From NCBI GenBank assembly GCA_002343545.1, contig DDRA01000153.1:1-14907 (forward strand): a stretch of 14,907 nt of DNA, in the 5' to 3' direction. The first letter of the stretch is position 1. Every line of letters begins with the position of its first letter. This DNA comes from Bacteriovoracaceae bacterium UBA2428 (lineage in GTDB: Bacteria; Bdellovibrionota; UBA2428). The translations under genes were made by a program, and so were the position numbers. This document shows, in pieces, positions 12,065 to 14,907 of this stretch. The notes below the pieces were generated by a model. The model was given only the letters and a program-made list of their open reading frames with translations, was not told the DNA's origin and did not search any database.

Positions 12065-13693
12065 CTATATCTTCGAGGCCGCGAAGCTGTTCGCGAACCA
12101 CTCCAAAGCCGCGGGGGAGTTCTTTTGCGTGTAGTTCATCTCCCATTCCGAGTTGAAGAGCACGACCCAATGACCGGCGGCGTCCTTCACGACCGGCATA
12201 CGCAGATCGAGGCCCTCGACGCGGACGGCGGGATCGTTCGACTTCACCCAACGCGCGAACTGGTAGGGCAACCGCGTGAGTTGGGCTTCAACGCCGTACT
12301 CGACCTTGAGCCGGAACATCATGACGTCGAACTGCAGCGAACCGACGACGCCCAGGATCGGATCCTGCGCGCCCACGTGCGGCTGCACGAACATCTGCAC
12401 GAGGCCTTCCTGGCAGAGCTGCTCGATGCCCTTCTGCAGCTGCTTGCGCTTGAGCGGGTCGCGCAGGCCGAGCTTGCCGAAGCTCTCGGGCGAAAACTGC
12501 GGGATGCCCTCGAACTCGACCGGCGCGCCCGTGAAGAGCGTGTCGCCGATCTGGAAGTGCCCCGGATCATGGATACCGACGATGTCGCCCGCGAAGGCTT
12601 CGTCGACCGTCGTGCGGTCCTGCGCGACGAACTGTTTGGAGTGCGAAAGACGGACGGGCTTGCCGAGCCGGGCGTGCTTGACGTCCATGTCGCGCTCGAA
12701 CTTGCCGGAGCAGATCCGCATGAAAGCCATGCGGTCGCGGTGCGAGCGGTCCATGTTCGCCTGGATCTTGAAGACGAAGCCGGAGAATCGCTCTTCCGCC
12801 GGGTCGACGGGCGCCGGTTTGGCGGCCTTCGTCTGCGGCTCCGGCGCGTTGTCCGCGAAGAGGTCCAGAAACACGGAAAGCCCGAAGTTCGTGCGCGCGC
12901 TCGCGAAGACGGCCGGCGAGATCTCGCCCATGCGGAAGAGCTCGTGGTCGAAGCCGCCGATGGCGCTCTCGACGAGCTCGAGTTCCTCCAGGAACGATGC
13001 GCGCTGCTCTTCTTCGGCGTACTCGAGCAGGCGAAGGTCGTCGGGCGCCATCGGCACGACTTCCTCGACGGCCATCTGTCCCGCCTTGTCGGAAGGACGG
13101 AAGAAATGGAACTGCTTCTTGAGCCGGTGGTAGACGCCGCGGAAGCGCGAGCCCATGCCGATGGGCCAAACGATCGGATTGCAGGAAATCTTCAGGACGT
13201 TGTCGATCTCTTGCACGAGCTCGAAGGGGTTGCGCCCTTCGCGGTCCATCTTGTTGAAGAAGGTGAAGATGGGGATGCCGCGCATCTTACAGACGTCGAA
13301 GAGCTTGAGCGTCTGCGGCTCGACGCCTTTCGCCGAGTCGATCACCATGACGGCCGAATCGGCGGCCATGAGCGTGCGGTAGGTGTCTTCCGAGAAGTCT
13401 TGGTGGCCCGGCGTATCGAGCAGGTTCACCTTGAGACCGCGGTAATCGAACTGCAGGACGCTCGACGTGACCGAGATCCCCCGCTGCTTCTCGATCTCCA
13501 TCCAGTCCGAGGTCGCCTTCCGGCGATCGGCCTTGGCCTTGACTTCGCCCGCCTCACGAATCTGGCCGGTATAGAGCAAAAGCTTCTCGGTCAGGGTCGT
13601 TTTACCCGCGTCGGGGTGTGAAATGATCGCGAAAGTACGGCGGCGGGCGGACTCCGCTTTGATAACACCCCAGTTCGGGCCTTCCGTTGACAT
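12065..13693 (-). CDS. prfC: Peptide chain release factor 3 (RF3)
   Basis: A 542-residue translational GTPase, close to E. coli RF3 length. GTP-binding motifs are intact: SHPDAGKTT (25-33, P-loop), RGISVTSS (71-78, switch I), DTPGHQDF (93-100, switch II) and NKMD (147-150). The T-S-D-W-M-E-I-E-K-Q-R-G block (61-72) is characteristic of RF3 as against EF-G. Downstream domains are present (SGFVFKIQANMDRSHRDRMAFMR; LGVVGSLQFDV). RF3 recycles RF1/RF2 from the ribosome after peptide release. ATG at 13693 starts MSTEGPNW; a GG/AGGA patch about 7 bases upstream could be a Shine-Dalgarno site, but the same bases form part of an extended -10-like element. A glycosyltransferase follows 2 bases later, an unusual partner. 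RF3 is normally monocistronic or placed among translation genes. Confidence 0.95.
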   Translation of the reverse strand: MSTEGPNWGVIKAESARRRTFAIISHPDAGKTTLTEKLLLYTGQIREAGEVKAKADRRKATSDWMEIEKQRGISVTSSVLQFDYRGLKVNLLDTPGHQDFSEDTYRTLMAADSAVMVIDSAKGVEPQTLKLFDVCKMRGIPIFTFFNKMDREGRNPFELVQEIDNVLKISCNPIVWPIGMGSRFRGVYHRLKKQFHFFRPSDKAGQMAVEEVVPMAPDDLRLLEYAEEEQRASFLEELELVESAIGGFDHELFRMGEISPAVFASARTNFGLSVFLDLFADNAPEPQTKAAKPAPVDPAEERFSGFVFKIQANMDRSHRDRMAFMRICSGKFERDMDVKHARLGKPVRLSHSKQFVAQDRTTVDEAFAGDIVGIHDPGHFQIGDTLFTGAPVEFEGIPQFSPESFGKLGLRDPLKRKQLQKGIEQLCQEGLVQMFVQPHVGAQDPILGVVGSLQFDVMMFRLKVEYGVEAQLTRLPYQFARWVKSNDPAVRVEGLDLRMPVVKDAAGHWVVLFNSEWEMNYTQKNSPAALEWFANSFAASKI

Positions 13694-13841
13694 GCTCTTT
13701 TCCTAGCAGGCGCTCCCCGGACTGCCTACACCGCCCCCCCGACCCCGCGCCGAAATCCGGGCTCGACGGCCCCGGGGCCGTGACGGAGATTCCCCGACGC
13801 CGAGCGTGCCGAGCGGTCCTCGGCCATGCTAAGACCCCCTC
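13694..13841. promoter_or_regulatory. Divergent promoter region prfC / ferredoxin
   Basis: A 148-base gap. On the minus strand TG-C-TAGGAA (13708-13700) ends 6 bases before the prfC ATG, with a partial -35 (TAGGCA, 13728-13723, spacing 17). On the plus strand TG-C-TAAGAC (13827-13835) ends 6 bases before the ferredoxin ATG. Between them is a perfect 16-base palindrome, ACGGCCCC/GGGGCCGT (13766-13781). A direct repeat CCGAGCG occurs at 13800-13806 and 13809-13815, and CCGAG...CTCGG (13809-13823) can form a hairpin. The palindrome is a candidate operator for one or both genes. Confidence 0.5.
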
Positions 13842-14249
13842 ATGTCCGGACAAAATCCCTACCTGCCCGAGGCCAAGATCGAGAAACCGCGCGCTCCGTA
13901 CAAGGCGCATTTTCTCCCGCATGATGTGAGCGTCGTCGTGCGTCCCGAGGCCCTCCCCGACTCGGCCAAGGGCCTGCCCGGCAGCCTCCTCCAGATCGCC
14001 ATGACGAACGGCGTGGACATCGAGCATGCCTGCGGCGGCGTCGCGGCTTGCTCGACCTGCCACGTTTACGTGAAGCGCGGCCTCAAGTCCTGCAACGAGC
14101 CGCTCGACGAGGAGCTCGACCAGATCGACAACGCGCCGGCGGCGACCTTCGAATCGCGCCTGGCTTGCCAAACCGTGCCGAACGGAACCGAAGACGTTGA
14201 AGTCGTCATCCCCGCCTGGAACCGCAACGCGGTGAAGGAAGGCCACTAG
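13842..14249 (+). CDS. [2Fe-2S] ferredoxin, adrenodoxin/Isc type
   Basis: A 135-residue electron carrier. Cys64, Cys70 and Cys73 lie in CGGVAACSTC (C-x5-C-x2-C) followed by H-V, and Cys109 in RLACQ closes the cluster. This is the adrenodoxin/Fdx spacing, including the HACGG...CSTCH context and the acidic helix DEELDQID (89-96) used for partner binding. The pattern differs from plant-type ferredoxins. The N-terminal 28 residues before the first strand are longer than in E. coli Fdx and polar, without a signal peptide. It probably serves Fe-S cluster assembly or a monooxygenase system; no isc genes are in the window. The ATG at 13842 has a -10-like element 6 bases upstream and no ribosome-binding site. 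A lipoprotein gene starts 2 bases after its stop. Confidence 0.92.
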   Translation: MSGQNPYLPEAKIEKPRAPYKAHFLPHDVSVVVRPEALPDSAKGLPGSLLQIAMTNGVDIEHACGGVAACSTCHVYVKRGLKSCNEPLDEELDQIDNAPAATFESRLACQTVPNGTEDVEVVIPAWNRNAVKEGH

Positions 14250-14251
14250 AA

Positions 14252-14907
14252 ATGTCTTCCATCACGCCGCGACCCAGCGGCAGCGCGGCCGGCCGGAGCC
14301 TCGCCTTCCACGTACTACTCGTATTGGGGGCCTGCGCGTCGGACTTGAAAGTCGCGCCCGAAACCGAAGCCCGCCCCCTCCAGGAAGCCCAGATCCCCGC
14401 CGAGAGCCAACTTCAGTACGACCTCGGTAACGGCGCGCTCCGATTTTTTGTCGGCAACCCCGATCGCATGCCCGAGGACGAATTCGAGCGTCGCTACGCG
14501 CGCGGCCCCTTCGTCGTCGTTCGCACGGATCTGGGAACTCGGCGTTTCGACTACCGCGAAGAGCTGCGCGGCTGGGAGTGGGCCGGCCTCACCTACGACG
14601 AAGCGAGCGGCAAAATCTGGGGCTTCCTGGAACACACCGTCGCGGGTCCGGGCGAAACTCTCGTCGTCGTGGCGAGCTTCGACCAAGGCCTCAGCTGGAA
14701 GCGCCTGCCCGACGTGCCCAAGCCGCACCACGCCGCGCGCTACGCCGGATCGACATGGAAGCAAGGGCGACTCGAAGTGAGCCTCGCCGTCGAAGCGGAC
14801 CTCATGCCCGAAAAGAAGGCCCCGCGCGGCACGCGCCAATGGTCCGAGACTTACGTCGGTCTCGACGAGGGTCGCGGGGGGTGGGGAGCCCGAGGCCTCA
14901 ACACGAC
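14252..14907 (+). CDS. Lipoprotein with Asp-box-like motif (partial, 3' end outside window)
   Basis: An open frame from ATG 14252, two bases after the ferredoxin stop, running off the right edge without a stop; about 218 residues are visible. GAAGGAAGG upstream (within the ferredoxin end) is a good ribosome-binding site. The N-terminus has basic residues, a hydrophobic stretch (LAFHVLLVLGAC, 17-28) and a lipobox, so Cys28 should be lipidated. After a polar linker, the protein alternates beta-type strands rich in W, Y and G. SFDQGLSWKRLP (about 142-153) fits the Asp-box S-x-D-x-G-x-S-W found in beta-propeller repeats of sialidase-like and sortilin-like proteins. One copy is seen so far. The role is unknown. 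Joint transcription with the ferredoxin is likely because of the spacing, though the functions have no obvious link. Confidence 0.75.
   Translation, partial: MSSITPRPSGSAAGRSLAFHVLLVLGACASDLKVAPETEARPLQEAQIPAESQLQYDLGNGALRFFVGNPDRMPEDEFERRYARGPFVVVRTDLGTRRFDYREELRGWEWAGLTYDEASGKIWGFLEHTVAGPGETLVVVASFDQGLSWKRLPDVPKPHHAARYAGSTWKQGRLEVSLAVEADLMPEKKAPRGTRQWSETYVGLDEGRGGWGARGLNT

Noticed and set aside
12125..13621. 498-residue open frame on the plus strand opposite prfC
   Set aside because: prfC is unmistakable on the minus strand; the plus reading is a compositional shadow rich in Arg, Leu, Asp and Val.
1..14907. tRNA, rRNA, CRISPR array, insertion sequence, integrase or toxin-antitoxin pair
   Set aside because: I found no cloverleaf, regularly spaced repeat, transposase or recombinase motif, nor terminal inverted repeats around any block. 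Gene style is uniform across the window.

Overview
This is a G+C-rich stretch of Gram-negative chromosome, densely coded on both strands. I see no tRNA, rRNA, IS element, phage gene or CRISPR array. Lipoprotein signals, a periplasmic-type nucleotidase, RF3 and PgsA point to a diderm. The mix of secreted orphan proteins, a secreted HExxH protein and PhhA recalls the Bdellovibrionota/Oligoflexia. That placement is inference from gene content and rests on no single marker.

Layout. The left edge (1-100) is almost pure G and C and leads into the tail of a Ser/Thr/Ala-rich protein, followed closely by a LemA-like membrane protein. At 1406-2827 lies a secreted protein with a metzincin-style HExxHxxGxxH motif, then two small hairpins with identical loops and an anchored protein of unknown role. 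From 7720 down to 3648 the minus strand holds a tight run of seven genes: a 5'-nucleotidase-family lipoprotein, an orphan, a hotdog acyl-CoA thioesterase, an SRPBCC protein, a small orphan, RidA and a DUF218 membrane protein. Junctions are overlapping or a few bases apart, so this is almost certainly one operon. Divergent from it, only 15 bases away, is pgsA, then phhA, whose stop codon overlaps that of the convergent ygiD-like dioxygenase. A roughly 270-base, AT-richer leader precedes a secreted protein built from four repeats of about 46 residues, closed by a strong hairpin terminator. On the minus strand, prfC (RF3) is followed two bases later by a GT4 glycosyltransferase. Divergent from prfC are a [2Fe-2S] ferredoxin and a lipoprotein that runs off the right edge.

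The most interesting signal is at gene starts. pgsA, phhA, the ferredoxin, the nucleotidase lipoprotein and prfC each have an extended -10-like element (TGCTA-type, TGGTATGGT in one case) ending 6-8 bases before the ATG. Four of the five have no Shine-Dalgarno sequence. This geometry predicts leaderless or nearly leaderless mRNAs. At the pgsA/nucleotidase junction two such elements face each other almost symmetrically inside 21 bases. Internal operon genes, by contrast, often carry good GGAGG-type sites.
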